64,000 bases of DNA, from the NCBI RefSeq assembly GCF_013032455.1, contig NZ_WQCF01000001.1, positions 682,001-746,000 of the forward strand, written 5' to 3'. This DNA comes from Ruegeria atlantica (GTDB lineage Bacteria; Pseudomonadota; Alphaproteobacteria; Rhodobacterales; Rhodobacteraceae). Positions 44,411-56,653 of this stretch are shown here, one piece after another. The translations under genes were made by a program, and so were the position numbers. Every line of letters starts with the position of its first letter. Positions within the stretch are counted from its first letter, which is position 1. Below the pieces are notes generated by a model. That model saw only the letters and a list, made by a program, of their open reading frames with translations. It was not told the origin of the DNA and made no database searches.

Positions 44411-45954
44411 TTAATGCGAAGCGGCCGTCTGGGACGCAGCCTCAGCCGCGGCCAGAGCCGTGTCATAGTTCGAAATCAGCGCAGCGGTCGAATTGCCGAT
44501 CACATCAGTTACCAGAGACGGGTAAACGCCCAACAGGATCGTCATCACGATCAGCGGGGCAAAGATTAGCCGCTCGCGCGAGCTCATGTCGGTCATCGCC
44601 TTCAGGCTTTCCTTGATAAGATCGCCGAACACGACCCTGCGATACAGCCACAGCGCATAAGCTGCCGAGAAGATCACACCGGACGCGGCGACGGCGGTTA
44701 CCCAGGTGTTGACCTGGAACGCGCCCATCAGGGTCAGGAATTCCCCGATAAAGCCTGACGTGCCCGGCAGGCCGACATTGGCCATGGTGAACAGCATGAA
44801 GACCAGCGCATAGGCGGGCATCCGGATCACCAGACCGCCATATGCCTCGATATCGCGGGTGTGCATCCGGTCATAGATTACGCCAACACACAGGAAGAGC
44901 GCGGCCGAAATGAACCCGTGGCTGAGCATCTGGAAGATCGCGCCGTCGATCCCTTGCTGGTTCGCAGCGAAAATGCCCATGGTCACAAAGCCCATATGCG
45001 CAACCGAGGAATACGCGATCAGCTTCTTCATATCCTCCTGCACCAGCGCCACCAGCGAGGTGTAGACCACGGCGATGGCCGACATCCAAAGCACAAGATC
45101 AGTCATTACAGCCGAGCCCACAGGGAACATCGGCAGGCTGAAGCGCAGGAAGCCATAACCGCCCATCTTCAACAGGATCGCCGCCAGCACGACCGAACCT
45201 GCAGTCGGCGCCTGCACGTGTGCATCTGGCAACCAGGTGTGAACCGGCCACATCGGCATCTTCACCGCAAACGAAGCAAAGAATGCCAGGAACATCAGCG
45301 TCTGCATGCCACCGACGACATAGATACCCAGAACGCTGAAGCTTTCGGACGAGAACTGATGGCTCATCAGCGCCTCGATGTCCGTAGTGCCTGCATCCGA
45401 ATACATTGCAACCATCGCCACCAGCATCAGCACCGAGCCGAGGAAGGTATACAGGAAGAACTTGAAGCTGGCGTAGATTCGTTCCTTGCCACCCCAAATA
45501 CCGATTATCAGGAACATCGGGATCAGGCCCGCCTCGAAGAACAGGTAGAACAGCACCAAATCCAGCGCCATGAAGACGCCCAGCATCAGCGTTTCCAGCA
45601 ACAGGAATGCAATCATGTATTCCTTGACGCGGTCGGTGACCTGCCAACTGGCCAGAATGGTCAGTGGCATGATGAAGGTGGTCAGCAGCACGAAAAGAAC
45701 GCTAATCCCGTCAACACCCATTTTGTATTTCAGGCCCAGCAGCCACTCACCCTCTTCCACCATTTGGAAGCCGGTGTTGGATGGGTCAAAGCCCGTGTAG
45801 ATGCCGATCGAGACAAGGAAAGTCACCGTTGTCGCAACCAGCGCAACCCATTTCGCATTGCGCTGCGCGGCCACATCATCGCCATGCAGGAACAGGGCCA
45901 GAATGCCGGCTGCCACTGCAGGGATGAAGGTGACGATGGAGAGGATATTATCCA

Positions 45955-45955
<1 letters not shown>
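44411..45955 (-). CDS. nuoM: NADH-quinone oxidoreductase subunit M
   Basis: A 514-residue antiporter-like proton-pumping subunit of complex I. Key stretches are [20 protein letters not shown] with the TM5 glutamate, [20 protein letters not shown] and [15 protein letters not shown]. Its ATG overlaps the nuoL stop codon (TAATG). An in-frame upstream extension of 62 codons lies inside nuoL and is rejected. Confidence 0.97.
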
Positions 45956-48135
<2,180 letters not shown>

Positions 48136-48141
48136 GTTCCC

Positions 48142-48447
48142 TTACCCCTTCATCATATTGACGTCTTCAACCGCGATGGTGCCGCGGTTGCGGAAGAAGC
48201 AGACCAGAATGGCCAGACCAATCGCCGCCTCGGCCGCCGCTACGGTCAGCACGAACAGCGTAAACACCTGCCCGACCAGATCGCCGAGAAAGCTGGAAAA
48301 CGCTACGAGGTTGATATTCACCGCCAGCAACATCAGTTCGATGCTCATCAGCAGGATGATGACGTTCTTGCGGTTCAGGAAGAGACCGAAGATGCCGATG
48401 ACGAACAGCGTCGCCGCCACAGTCAGGTAATGTTCAAGTCCGATCAT
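48142..48447 (-). CDS. nuoK: NADH-quinone oxidoreductase subunit K
   Basis: A 101-residue, three-helix membrane subunit. It begins [18 protein letters not shown] and contains the conserved glutamates in [16 protein letters not shown] and [11 protein letters not shown]. Length is normal. I chose ATG 48447; the frame is open 25 codons upstream but those lie in another small ORF. Confidence 0.97.
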   Translation of the reverse strand: MIGLEHYLTVAATLFVIGIFGLFLNRKNVIILLMSIELMLLAVNINLVAFSSFLGDLVGQVFTLFVLTVAAAEAAIGLAILVCFFRNRGTIAVEDVNMMKG

Positions 48448-48550
48448 TTTCTTTCGGTCCCATTCGTTTCCTGTTCTTCGCTGCCCTATACCCGACCCAA
48501 GCAAGTACAAAAGGCACCGCAATTAGAATTTTCAGCAGCCAGTACTCCAT
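48434..48550 (-). CDS. 38-residue single-helix membrane microprotein between nuoJ and nuoK
   Basis: An ORF of 38 residues on the minus strand: [20 protein letters not shown] is a transmembrane helix, followed by a Lys/Arg-rich tail ([11 protein letters not shown]...). It starts 20 bases after nuoJ and its stop overlaps the nuoK start region by 14 bases. No strong ribosome site is seen, so translation is inferred from position, hydrophobic pattern and the positive-inside tail. Confidence 0.55.
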   Translation of the reverse strand: MEYWLLKILIAVPFVLAWVGYRAAKNRKRMGPKENDRT

Positions 48551-48570
48551 GGGAAGCACCAGCGGCAAAG

Positions 48571-49173
48571 TCAGAGCCCCTGCCCCGGTTTCACGTCCTT
48601 CAGCTCCATCGCCTTGGCCGGGTCGCGCATCATCTGGCCGACGATGTCCTGACGCTTGATGTCCTTGCGATGGCGCAGGGTCAGCACGATTGCGCCAATC
48701 ATCGCCACCAGCAGGATCAGGCCCGCCAGTTGGAACAGAAGGAAGTATTGATCATAAAGAATGACACCCAGCGCCTCGGTGTTGTGGCGGTCTACCGGGA
48801 CCGGCTGCGCCAGATTGGCCGCCGCGCCCTGCGCGCTGTCCCATGCACCAAAGGCCATGACGAATTGCATCAGGATGACCAGACCGATCAGCAGGGCCAG
48901 CGGCATATAGCGCGCCATCTCGGCCTTGAGCTCGGCAAAGTCCACATCCAGCATCATCACGACGAACAGGAACAGAACCGCGACCGCGCCCACGTAGACG
49001 ATGATCAGCAGCATCGCCACGAACTCGGCCCCCAGCAGCACGAAAAGCCCCGCTGCGGACAGGAAGGACAGGATCAGCCACAGCACCGAATGCACCGGCT
49101 GGCGGCTGATCACAGTGAACAGCCCGCCGGTGATGGCGCTGATGGCAAACAGATAGAAGGCAAAGACGGTCAT
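48571..49173 (-). CDS. nuoJ: NADH-quinone oxidoreductase subunit J
   Basis: A 200-residue, five-helix membrane subunit. It has the conserved pi-bulge helix [24 protein letters not shown] and [15 protein letters not shown]. Its ATG overlaps the stop of the carboxymuconolactone-decarboxylase-like gene by four bases. Confidence 0.97.
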   Translation of the reverse strand: MTVFAFYLFAISAITGGLFTVISRQPVHSVLWLILSFLSAAGLFVLLGAEFVAMLLIIVYVGAVAVLFLFVVMMLDVDFAELKAEMARYMPLALLIGLVILMQFVMAFGAWDSAQGAAANLAQPVPVDRHNTEALGVILYDQYFLLFQLAGLILLVAMIGAIVLTLRHRKDIKRQDIVGQMMRDPAKAMELKDVKPGQGL

Positions 49174-49580
49174 TGATCCTCATCCTCGTTGTCGCCCATG
49201 ACCTCTTGCGCCAGTTCCAGCGCGCGGGTCATGGCCGGGATGCCGGCAAAGACCGACATCTGACCGATCGTTTCCACGATCTCTTGTTTCTTGGCACCTG
49301 CCTCAAGCGCGTGACGCACGGTCTGGCGCACCGCCGAATCCGCCTGCGCGCCCTGCATGGTCAGTCCGGCCAGCGTCAGCAACAGGCGGGTCTTGGCGTC
49401 CAGTCCGTCCTTGTTGACGGTATTGCCGAACATCATCTCCATGACTTCTTTGGGCATGGTCGGCCACAACGCCTCAAACCCTTTGGGCGAGAAGCTTTCC
49501 ATCGCCGGGTTCATCGCCTTGGCCATGTCCTGAGCCTGCTTCATCATCAGTTCAAACGGATTTGTCGGGCTGTCACTCAT
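49170..49580 (-). CDS. carboxymuconolactone decarboxylase (AhpD-like fold) family protein without cysteines
   Basis: A 136-residue all-helical protein. [20 protein letters not shown] and [20 protein letters not shown] match the CMD/AhpD-like family. It contains no cysteine, so the CxxC redox site of AhpD peroxidases is absent. It is Met-rich in the first 50 residues. ATGA overlaps on both sides tie it to nuoI and nuoJ, implying a role linked to complex I assembly or metabolism, which is inference. Confidence 0.88.
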   Translation of the reverse strand: MSDSPTNPFELMMKQAQDMAKAMNPAMESFSPKGFEALWPTMPKEVMEMMFGNTVNKDGLDAKTRLLLTLAGLTMQGAQADSAVRQTVRHALEAGAKKQEIVETIGQMSVFAGIPAMTRALELAQEVMGDNEDEDQ

Positions 49581-50071
49581 CTGTACGGCGCGTCCATTTC
49601 CAGATTGCGGGCAATCTCGGCTTCCCAGCGTTCGCCGTTATCGAGCAATTTTTGCTTGTCGTAGAACAGCTCTTCGCGGGTCTCGGTAGCGAATTCGAAG
49701 TTCGGGCCTTCGACGATGGCATCGACGGGGCACGCCTCTTGGCAGAAGCCGCAGTAGATGCATTTGGTCATGTCGATGTCATAGCGCGTGGTGCGGCGGC
49801 TGCCGTCTTCGCGCGGTTCGGCGTCGATGGTGATGGCCTGCGCCGGACAGACCGCCTCGCACAGTTTACAGGCGATGCAGCGTTCTTCGCCATTGGGATA
49901 GCGGCGCAGGGCGTGCTCACCACGAAAACGCGGGGACAGCGGGCCCTTCTCGTGCGGATAGTTGATGGTGGCCTTGGGGGCGAAGAAATACTTCAGACCC
50001 AGTTTCATGCCGACCCAGAAATCCTGCAGCAGGAAGTATTTGGCTGCACGGGTATAGTCTATATTTGCCAT
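49577..50071 (-). CDS. nuoI: NADH-quinone oxidoreductase subunit I
   Basis: A 164-residue 8-iron ferredoxin subunit carrying clusters N6a and N6b. Two CxxCxxCxxxCP motifs are seen: [12 protein letters not shown] and [12 protein letters not shown]. The ribosome site AGGAGG lies directly at the nuoH stop. It belongs to the peripheral arm and passes electrons to NuoB. Confidence 0.98.
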   Translation of the reverse strand: MANIDYTRAAKYFLLQDFWVGMKLGLKYFFAPKATINYPHEKGPLSPRFRGEHALRRYPNGEERCIACKLCEAVCPAQAITIDAEPREDGSRRTTRYDIDMTKCIYCGFCQEACPVDAIVEGPNFEFATETREELFYDKQKLLDNGERWEAEIARNLEMDAPYR

Positions 50072-50072
50072 A

Positions 50073-51110
50073 TCAGCCTCCTACGGTCCAACGGGCGAAG
50101 ATGCCCCAGAACCATTCGAATTTCGCCGCGAAGGCCACGAAGACCACCCAGGCCAGCGAGAACGGCAGGAACACTTTCCAACCCAACCGCATCAGTTGGT
50201 CATAGCGGTAGCGGGGCGTGATTGCCTTGACCATCGCGAAGATGAAGAAGAAGAACGCCATCTTGCCTACCATCCACAGGACGCCGTCGGGCAGACCCGG
50301 GATAGGTGACAGCCAGCCGCCAAAGAACAGCAGCGAGGTCAGCGCGCACATCAGGAAGATTGCGATGTATTCACCGGCCATGAACAGCAGGAACATGGTG
50401 GCCGAATATTCTACCTGATAACCCGCCACCAGTTCCGATTCCGCCTCGGGAAGGTCGAACGGAGGGCGATTAGTTTCGGCCAGCGCCGAGATGAAGAACA
50501 GGAAGACCATCGGGAAATGCGGCAGCCAGTACCAGCCGAAGAAGCCGTATCCGGTGTCCTGCGCATTGACGATCGCACCGAAATTCATCGAGCCGGTCGA
50601 GATGATTACGCCAATAATAATCAGACCGATCGAGACTTCGTAAGAGATCATCTGAGCGGCAGATCGCAACGAACCCAGGAACGGGTATTTCGAGTTCGAC
50701 GCCCATCCCCCCATGATCACTCCGTAGACCTCAAGAGAGGATACGGCGAAAACGTACAGGACGGCCACATTGAGGTCGGACAAGACCCAACCTTCGTTGA
50801 ACGGGATTACTGCCCAGGCGATCAGAGACAAAACAAAGCTGGTCATCGGGGCCAAAATGAACACGGCGCGGTCGGCCCCGGCGGGAATGACGACCTCTTT
50901 CACCACGTATTTCAGCGCGTCGGCCACCGATTGAAGGATGCCGTAAACGCCAACCACGTTCGGGCCGCGCCGCATTTGAACCGCCGCCCAGATTTTCCGG
51001 TCGCCATAGACAAGGAACAACAGCGAGATCATCACAAAGGCAACGACTGCAAGCACTTGCGCCAGAATGATGATGGCTATTCCGCCTGGGGTGTTAAAGA
51101 ATTCAGCCAT
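50073..51110 (-). CDS. nuoH: NADH-quinone oxidoreductase subunit H
   Basis: A 345-residue, eight-helix membrane subunit forming part of the quinone tunnel. Motifs include [40 protein letters not shown] and [11 protein letters not shown]. Its start overlaps the 68-residue ORF upstream by eight bases. Confidence 0.98.
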   Translation of the reverse strand: MAEFFNTPGGIAIIILAQVLAVVAFVMISLLFLVYGDRKIWAAVQMRRGPNVVGVYGILQSVADALKYVVKEVVIPAGADRAVFILAPMTSFVLSLIAWAVIPFNEGWVLSDLNVAVLYVFAVSSLEVYGVIMGGWASNSKYPFLGSLRSAAQMISYEVSIGLIIIGVIISTGSMNFGAIVNAQDTGYGFFGWYWLPHFPMVFLFFISALAETNRPPFDLPEAESELVAGYQVEYSATMFLLFMAGEYIAIFLMCALTSLLFFGGWLSPIPGLPDGVLWMVGKMAFFFFIFAMVKAITPRYRYDQLMRLGWKVFLPFSLAWVVFVAFAAKFEWFWGIFARWTVGG

Positions 51111-51309
51111 TGGTCCTCACACCGTGGGTATTCCGTTTTCCGCGAGCGTTGCAAAGGCCAGATGCCTGCGCAAAGAGCGGCTGGGTCGGCGCGTTGGTGT
51201 AAACAGCATACGCCGCCATTGCGCCACCCTTTTTGTTGCGCTCCACGCGCATTTCTTGGGCCACTGCGCTGCAGGGACCCAAAAGCGATATGAAACAGTT
51301 CTGGTTCAT
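51103..51309 (-). CDS. 68-residue hypothetical protein between nuoG and nuoH
   Basis: An ORF of 68 residues that I do not recognise. Its ATG overlaps the nuoG stop (ATGA), and its stop overlaps the nuoH start by eight bases, so it is placed like a coupled gene. The product has two parts: a Cys-containing start ([20 protein letters not shown]) and a soluble Arg/Thr/Asn-rich end. An internal ATG at 51219 gives a 38-residue alternative. Without comparison it could be a chance frame in a 195-base gap. Confidence 0.5.
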   Translation of the reverse strand: MNQNCFISLLGPCSAVAQEMRVERNKKGGAMAAYAVYTNAPTQPLFAQASGLCNARGKRNTHGVRTNG

Positions 51310-53327
51310 TCCGCCGCAATCTTCTCGGCTTTGCGGGCCTGCGCCTGCGCCGATAGCTCTGCCATCAATTGCGAAGCGCGGGCGATGGGGTTGGTCAGGT
51401 AGAAATCTTTGACCGCATTGCGGAAAGATGCCTTGCCCAAAGTAGCCGCATCAAGTGCTGCAACCTCATTCTCGATCACTTCATCAATGCGGGCCAAATG
51501 CGGTACCGCCTCGATCAGCACAGTGCGCAGTTGTGCCAGCGAGTCGAAGGGTAACGTTGCCCCCAGCTTAGCCGACAAGGCCCGCAGGATCGCCCAGTTT
51601 TCTTTCGCCTCGCCCGGTGCGAACCCGGCACGCATGGCCAGCTGCGGGCGACCCTCAGTATTCACGAACAGACCGTTTTCCTCGGTATAGGCCGCGCCCG
51701 GCAGGATCACGTCGGCGCGGTGTGCGCCCCGGTCGCCGTGGCTGCCCTGATAGATCACAAAGGCACCGTCGCCGATTTCGACCTCATCCGCGCCGAGGTT
51801 GTAAATGACATCCGCCGCGCTGACCGCATCCATGCCGCCTTCGTTAGTAGCATCCACATCCATTGCGCCGACGCGCGAAGCAGCAGTGTGTAGAACAAGC
51901 AGACCACTTTCGGTATTTGCCGCAATGGCTTGCGCAGCGGCCAAAACAGCCGCGCCGTCCGCCTCTTGCAACGCGCCTTGGCCGACGATGACAAGTGAAG
52001 GCTTGCCCTTGATCTCATCATCGCCGCCCATGTCGACGACTCTCTGCAACGCCGCGCGGTCGTCACCCATGTGATGATACTCATAAGTCAGATCCGCAGC
52101 CGGGCCGACCAGAGCAACCTCGGCCCCATGCGCCCATGCTTTTCGGATACGGGCGTTCAGCACCGGAGCTTCGTCGCGTGGGTTGGTGCCGATCAGCAGG
52201 ATACGCTCGGCACTGTCGATATCTTCGATCGCGGCGGTCCCGGCATAAGCCCCACGGTTGCCAGCTGGCAGCTTGGCGCCGTCGGTGCGGCATTCGACAA
52301 CACCGCCCTGCCCTTCGATCATCTGTTTCAGAGCAAAGATCGCCTCGACCGGGGCCAGATCACCGACGATACCAGCAGGTTTCTCAGCCCCTTTTAGAGC
52401 CTCGGCTGCTTTGGTCAGTGCTTCAGGCCATGTCGCCGGGCGCAGTTTGCCATTTTCACGCACGTAAGGCTTGTCCAAACGCTGGCGGCGCAGGCCGTCC
52501 CAGACAAACCGGGTTTTGTCGCTGATCCATTCCTCGTTCACGCCATCATGGTTGCGCGGCAAGAAGCGCATCACTTCGCGCCCCTTCGTATCCACGCGGA
52601 TGTTCGAGCCCAGAGCATCCATCACGTCGACGCTCTCGGTCTTGGTCAGTTCCCACGGACGCGCGGTAAAGGCATAGGGCTTCGACGTCAGCGCGCCGAC
52701 CGGGCACAGGTCGATGATGTTGCCCTGCATGTTGGAATCGAGCGTCTGGTTCAGATACGAGGTTATCTCGGCATCTTCACCGCGTCCGGTCTGCCCCATC
52801 TGGGTGATCCCTGCGACCTCGGTCGTGAAACGTACGCAGCGGGTACAGCTGATGCAGCGGGTCATGGCGGTGCCAACCAACGGCCCCAGGTCCAGATCAT
52901 CCACAGCCCGCTTTGCTTCCTTGAAGCGCGAGCCCGACAGACCATAGGCCATTGCCTGATCCTGCAGGTCGCATTCACCGCCCTGATCGCAGATCGGGCA
53001 ATCCAGCGGGTGGTTGATCAGAAGGAACTCCATCACACCTTCGCGGGCCTTCTTGACCATGGGTGAGTTCGTCTTGACCACCGGCGCCTGACCTTCAGGC
53101 CCCGGGCGCAGATCACGCACCTGCATCGCACAAGAGGCCGCAGGCTTCGGCGGGCCGCCGACAACCTCGACCAGACACATCCGGCAGTTCCCGGCAATCG
53201 ACAGACGTTCATGATAGCAGAAACGCGGAACCTCGACCCCGGCTTCTTCACAAGCCTGAATCAGGGTCATCGCACCATCGACTTCGATTTCCTGCCCGTC
53301 GATATTCACTTTGCGGAGGTCAGACAT
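51306..53327 (-). CDS. nuoG: NADH-quinone oxidoreductase subunit G
   Basis: A 673-residue iron-sulfur subunit. The N-terminal 2Fe-2S domain has [19 protein letters not shown], followed by the His-containing [18 protein letters not shown] and the CISCTRC...C motif of 4Fe-4S clusters. The rest is a molybdopterin-oxidoreductase-like domain without cofactor-binding function in complex I. It starts three bases after the DUF5333 gene. Confidence 0.97.
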   Translation of the reverse strand: MSDLRKVNIDGQEIEVDGAMTLIQACEEAGVEVPRFCYHERLSIAGNCRMCLVEVVGGPPKPAASCAMQVRDLRPGPEGQAPVVKTNSPMVKKAREGVMEFLLINHPLDCPICDQGGECDLQDQAMAYGLSGSRFKEAKRAVDDLDLGPLVGTAMTRCISCTRCVRFTTEVAGITQMGQTGRGEDAEITSYLNQTLDSNMQGNIIDLCPVGALTSKPYAFTARPWELTKTESVDVMDALGSNIRVDTKGREVMRFLPRNHDGVNEEWISDKTRFVWDGLRRQRLDKPYVRENGKLRPATWPEALTKAAEALKGAEKPAGIVGDLAPVEAIFALKQMIEGQGGVVECRTDGAKLPAGNRGAYAGTAAIEDIDSAERILLIGTNPRDEAPVLNARIRKAWAHGAEVALVGPAADLTYEYHHMGDDRAALQRVVDMGGDDEIKGKPSLVIVGQGALQEADGAAVLAAAQAIAANTESGLLVLHTAASRVGAMDVDATNEGGMDAVSAADVIYNLGADEVEIGDGAFVIYQGSHGDRGAHRADVILPGAAYTEENGLFVNTEGRPQLAMRAGFAPGEAKENWAILRALSAKLGATLPFDSLAQLRTVLIEAVPHLARIDEVIENEVAALDAATLGKASFRNAVKDFYLTNPIARASQLMAELSAQAQARKAEKIAAE

Positions 53328-53330
53328 GGT

Positions 53331-53735
53331 CTAGTTCGCCCTCAAATACACGCCAATGGCGCTGTTTCTTTCGATTTCCTTCTGTCCCAATGCGCAGAAG
53401 GATTTGGGGTTGTCATAGGAAACACCGCTCTGAGCCAAAAATGCTTCGCCCTTGGCACGCATCCGGTCTTTCTCGGCATCTGATTCCACATACGCCCGGA
53501 TTTCTTTATCCGAGTACCCCAGTTTGTTTGCTTTGGACCGCAGGTCCCACATCACGCCGATTGCCTTTAGCCGACGCCCGCTGATCGACGGGCAGTATTC
53601 CGAAATCTCATTTGCGATAGCGATGTAATAGAGTTCGTCGTCGATCTCTTTGACTTCGCGCAAGGGCGGCTTTGCTTCGGCGACAGTCGGCAAAGCAAGG
53701 ACAGACAGCAAAGCAAGCATTTTCACACCGGACAT
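53331..53735 (-). CDS. exported DUF5333 family protein
   Basis: A 134-residue periplasmic protein: signal peptide MLALLSVLALPTVAEA, then a small helical domain with two cysteines (EYCPSISGR and KSFCALGQ), likely to form a disulfide. It matches the DUF5333 family I recall from rhodobacteral nuo operons. ATG 53735 has AAGGAA upstream. The gene at 54663-55094 is a divergent relative. Function is unknown. Confidence 0.85.
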   Translation of the reverse strand: MSGVKMLALLSVLALPTVAEAKPPLREVKEIDDELYYIAIANEISEYCPSISGRRLKAIGVMWDLRSKANKLGYSDKEIRAYVESDAEKDRMRAKGEAFLAQSGVSYDNPKSFCALGQKEIERNSAIGVYLRAN

Positions 53736-53833
53736 GACTATTCCTTTCGTCTTGGGAAACCCAAGACGGTCGGCAGCCGGGGTGCTATGCAATAACATCC
53801 CCCCTGTCATGGCTTGATATGAAAAAACACGCG

Positions 53834-54202
53834 TCATGGTCGCTGACAGGTTCCTGCAAAAGTCAACTTGTCGTCGGTGATGCGCAGGTTCTGGGGTTCG
53901 GTATCCGGACCAACCTTCCACGCAATGCTGGAGGAACCAAAATTATTGATGCAGAATTTTGTTCCCTCAAAACGACCCGCTTCCCTCGCGCCATCCAAAG
54001 AAGCCGAGACACCGTTCACAACCACAGTAAACTCGGTGGGCATGGCCTTCTTGTCGACATGCTTTGCCTTGGTCCGAAAGAAGTGCCCGTCAAAGAGTAC
54101 ACGGTCACTGGACGAGGTCACAGTGCAGGCGGAAGCCACCGTCAAAGCAACAATTGCACTCAGCGTGGATGCACGGCCGGCAAGGGCCTTTAGCCCCAAC
54201 AT
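53834..54202 (-). CDS. putative lipoprotein of unknown function in the nuo operon
   Basis: A 122-residue protein. The signal peptide (LKALAGRASTLSAIVALTVASAC) ends in a plausible lipobox ASAC, followed by a beta-rich domain with two further cysteines (TKFCINNFG and FAGTCQRP). I do not recognise a family. A perfect tandem 15-base duplication (54191-54205, 54206-54220) repeats the start region, giving ATGs at 54202 and 54217; a third in-frame ATG at 54241 overlaps the MAPEG stop. I chose 54202 because it gives a clean signal peptide and has GGGG upstream. Confidence 0.65.
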   Translation of the reverse strand: MLGLKALAGRASTLSAIVALTVASACTVTSSSDRVLFDGHFFRTKAKHVDKKAMPTEFTVVVNGVSASLDGAREAGRFEGTKFCINNFGSSSIAWKVGPDTEPQNLRITDDKLTFAGTCQRP

Positions 54203-54240
54203 CTGTAGCCCCAACATCTGTTTATTCGTACAAGCCAACA

Positions 54241-54657
54241 TCAGAACGCTGCCACCAATGCCATGATGCCCATTACGAACATGCAGGCCCAACCGACGAC
54301 ATAAAGAACCGAACGTAAACCACTGTGTGGCCTGCCGATTCCGCGAATGTGCACAAACAGCATAACCAGACGGGACACCAGAACGACCGAGGCCAACAGG
54401 TTCACCCAGAACGGACTGACGCCCATCAGAATTGCGGCGACAGTGATCGCTGCATAGGCTGGCAGGGTCTCGGTGCCATTGAGATAGGCGCGATTCAGGC
54501 GGTACGCCTTGTCAGAATAATCTTGCTCAGGCGTCGCCCCCGGAGCCAATCCCTTACCCTGTTTTGCCAGCGCTGACAAAGGCGACAGGAACAGGATGAT
54601 CAGGGTAAAGATCACCAACGAAGCGATGGCGTGGCCATATTCTGCAAAGAGTTCCAT
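54241..54657 (-). CDS. MAPEG family membrane protein
   Basis: A 138-residue protein with four transmembrane helices matching the MAPEG (membrane-associated, eicosanoid and glutathione metabolism) family: an RANR-like RLNRAYLNGTETLPAYAA in the second region, and VVLVSRLVMLFVHIRGIGRP. Some bacterial relatives are glutathione transferases. ATG 54657 is preceded by AAGGAG; the in-frame GTG 54666 is less well placed. It lies inside the nuoF-nuoG interval. Confidence 0.85.
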   Translation of the reverse strand: MELFAEYGHAIASLVIFTLIILFLSPLSALAKQGKGLAPGATPEQDYSDKAYRLNRAYLNGTETLPAYAAITVAAILMGVSPFWVNLLASVVLVSRLVMLFVHIRGIGRPHSGLRSVLYVVGWACMFVMGIMALVAAF

Positions 54658-54662
54658 AACGT

Positions 54663-55094
54663 TCACTCCTTCACCAGAAAGCGCCCGATTGGGTGGCTTG
54701 TTCCGGAGATTTCTTCAATGTAACCACAAAGTTGCTCAGTGCTGACTTCGCCTTCGGAAAAGTCAAATCCAGCCTCTGTTAACCACATTCCAAACGCCTG
54801 AATTGCCATGGTTCGATGTTTGGACGCACGGCGCATTTCCTTCTTATCGTACCCTTCCGAACGCAGCTGATTGTAGCTCGCAGCATAACCAGATTTTCCA
54901 ACCGATGCCCCAGCCCAGGAAACACGACCTTTACAATCTGCCTCAACCATGCTGCGCGCAATCTTCAGGCCGGACATTGCAAGCTCGGCCTCGGTAAAGC
55001 TCTTTGCCTCACCAAAAAAGTCCTGCGCCATCGCGGCAGAGGCGAGGCCAAGCGAAAAGGCGCTGGCAAATATGATGTTAACCTTTGTTGTCAT
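54663..55094 (-). CDS. exported DUF5333-like protein
   Basis: A 143-residue periplasmic protein with signal peptide ending AAMAQD and two cysteines (VEADCKGRV and [10 protein letters not shown]). Spacing and the motifs [13 protein letters not shown] and [10 protein letters not shown] correspond to LGYSDKEIRAYV and SAIGVYLRAN of the DUF5333 protein at 53331-53735, so I regard it as a diverged paralogue. It overlaps the nuoF stop by four bases. Function is unknown. Confidence 0.75.
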   Translation of the reverse strand: MTTKVNIIFASAFSLGLASAAMAQDFFGEAKSFTEAELAMSGLKIARSMVEADCKGRVSWAGASVGKSGYAASYNQLRSEGYDKKEMRRASKHRTMAIQAFGMWLTEAGFDFSEGEVSTEQLCGYIEEISGTSHPIGRFLVKE

Positions 55095-56392
55095 TCCGCC
55101 GCCATCGCACCCATGCGGCCCGACTTCTGGGCTTTGATACGGTCTTCGATTTCTTCACGGAAGTTGCGGATCAAGCCCTGGATAGGCCAGGCCGCCGCAT
55201 CGCCAAGGGCACAGATTGTGTGACCTTCAACCTGTTTGGTAACGTCGAACAGCATGTCGATCTCTTCCAACTCGGCCTCGCCTCGCACCAGACGGTCCAT
55301 GACGCGCATCATCCAACCGGTGCCTTCGCGACATGGCGTGCACTGGCCGCAGCTTTCATGCTTGTAGAACTTCGACAAACGCCAGATCGCTTTGATGATA
55401 TCCGTCGACTTGTCCATCACAATAACAGCGGCCGTTCCAAGGCCCGAACCAAGCTCGCCGCGCAGGTAGTCGAAATCCATGATCGCATCACGCATGTTTT
55501 CGCCACGCACACAAGGCACCGAGGACCCGCCCGGGATCACCGCCAGCAGATTGTCCCAGCCGCCGCGAATTCCGCCGCAATGGGTCTCGATCAATTCCTC
55601 GAAGGAAATCGACATAGCCTCTTCGACAACGCAGGGGTTGTTCACATGACCCGAGATCGCAAACAACTTGGTGCCCGCGTTGTTCTGGCGGCCAAAACCG
55701 GCGAACCAGTCGGCGCCCCGGCGCAGGATGGTCGGCACAACGGCAATGGATTCCACGTTGTTCACCGTGGTCGGGCAACCATACAACCCCGCACCCGCAG
55801 GGAACGGAGGCTTCATCCTGGGCATACCCTTTTTGCCCTCAAGGCTTTCGATCAGGGCGGTTTCCTCACCGCAGATATAGGCCCCTGCCCCGTGATGCAG
55901 GAACAGGTCGAAATCCCAACCCGAACCGGCTGCGTTCTTGCCCAGTAAGCCGGCGTCATAAGCCTCATCAATCGCGGCCTGCAGCGCCTCACGCTCACGG
56001 ATATATTCGCCGCGCAGGTAGATATAACAGGTATGTGCGTTCATCGCGAAAGAGGCGATCAGGCAGCCCTCGATCAGCGTATGCGGATCGTGGCGCATGA
56101 TCTCGCGATCCTTGCAGGTGCCGGGTTCGGATTCGTCCGCGTTAACGACTAAGTATGCCGGACGACCATCGCTTTCCTTGGGCATGAACGACCATTTCAA
56201 ACCGGTGGGGAAGCCCGCGCCGCCACGACCACGCAGGCCCGAGTCCTTCATCGTCTGGATAATCCAGTCACGGCCTTTTTCGATCAGGCCAGCAGTGCCG
56301 TCCCAATGCCCCCGGGCCTGCGCACCTTTCAGCGTGCGCTCATGCATCCCGTAGATGTTGGTAAAGATCCTGTCCTGATCCTTCAGCATCAT
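55091..56392 (-). CDS. nuoF: NADH-quinone oxidoreductase subunit F
   Basis: A 433-residue NADH- and FMN-binding subunit. It has the NADH site [18 protein letters not shown], the FMN region [20 protein letters not shown] and the 4Fe-4S (N3) motif [12 protein letters not shown]. It receives electrons from NADH and passes them to NuoE and NuoG. Two adjacent ATGs (56392 and 56389) are possible starts; AAGG lies six bases before the first. Confidence 0.98.
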   Translation of the reverse strand: MMLKDQDRIFTNIYGMHERTLKGAQARGHWDGTAGLIEKGRDWIIQTMKDSGLRGRGGAGFPTGLKWSFMPKESDGRPAYLVVNADESEPGTCKDREIMRHDPHTLIEGCLIASFAMNAHTCYIYLRGEYIREREALQAAIDEAYDAGLLGKNAAGSGWDFDLFLHHGAGAYICGEETALIESLEGKKGMPRMKPPFPAGAGLYGCPTTVNNVESIAVVPTILRRGADWFAGFGRQNNAGTKLFAISGHVNNPCVVEEAMSISFEELIETHCGGIRGGWDNLLAVIPGGSSVPCVRGENMRDAIMDFDYLRGELGSGLGTAAVIVMDKSTDIIKAIWRLSKFYKHESCGQCTPCREGTGWMMRVMDRLVRGEAELEEIDMLFDVTKQVEGHTICALGDAAAWPIQGLIRNFREEIEDRIKAQKSGRMGAMAAE

Positions 56393-56401
56393 TCGTTACC
56401 T

Positions 56402-56623
56402 TCAGCTATCCCGACGCATGCGCCAGAGTTGAAAAATGTTCACGCCCGCATAAATGAACGCCGCCAAGGCAGCGAAATCAAAAAGCAGCGCATGCCGCGC
56501 CGTCAATCCCAGCGCGGGGCCGACAAACAGGTTCATGACAAGCCAAATCGCCATCGTCACCGCAATGACGATGCCAATATGTCGACCCTTTCGGGCTATG
56601 GCCTGTTCCTTGTCCTTGTCCAT
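56402..56623 (-). CDS. DUF5337 family two-helix membrane protein
   Basis: A 73-residue protein with two transmembrane helices (HIGIVIAVTMAIWLVMNLFV and ALLFDFAALAAFIYAGVNIF) and charged ends. It matches the DUF5337 family I recall from rhodobacteral nuo operons. It lies between nuoE and nuoF. It could be an assembly factor or supernumerary subunit, which is inference. Confidence 0.82.
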   Translation of the reverse strand: MDKDKEQAIARKGRHIGIVIAVTMAIWLVMNLFVGPALGLTARHALLFDFAALAAFIYAGVNIFQLWRMRRDS

Positions 56624-56653
56624 CTCATCCTGATGCCCCGTACGGGCACCTGT

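Noticed and set aside
53751-53765. CTTGGG-AAA-CCCAAG hairpin upstream of the DUF5333 gene
   Set aside because: Six-pair stem without T tract between coupled genes; too weak to call a terminator or attenuator.
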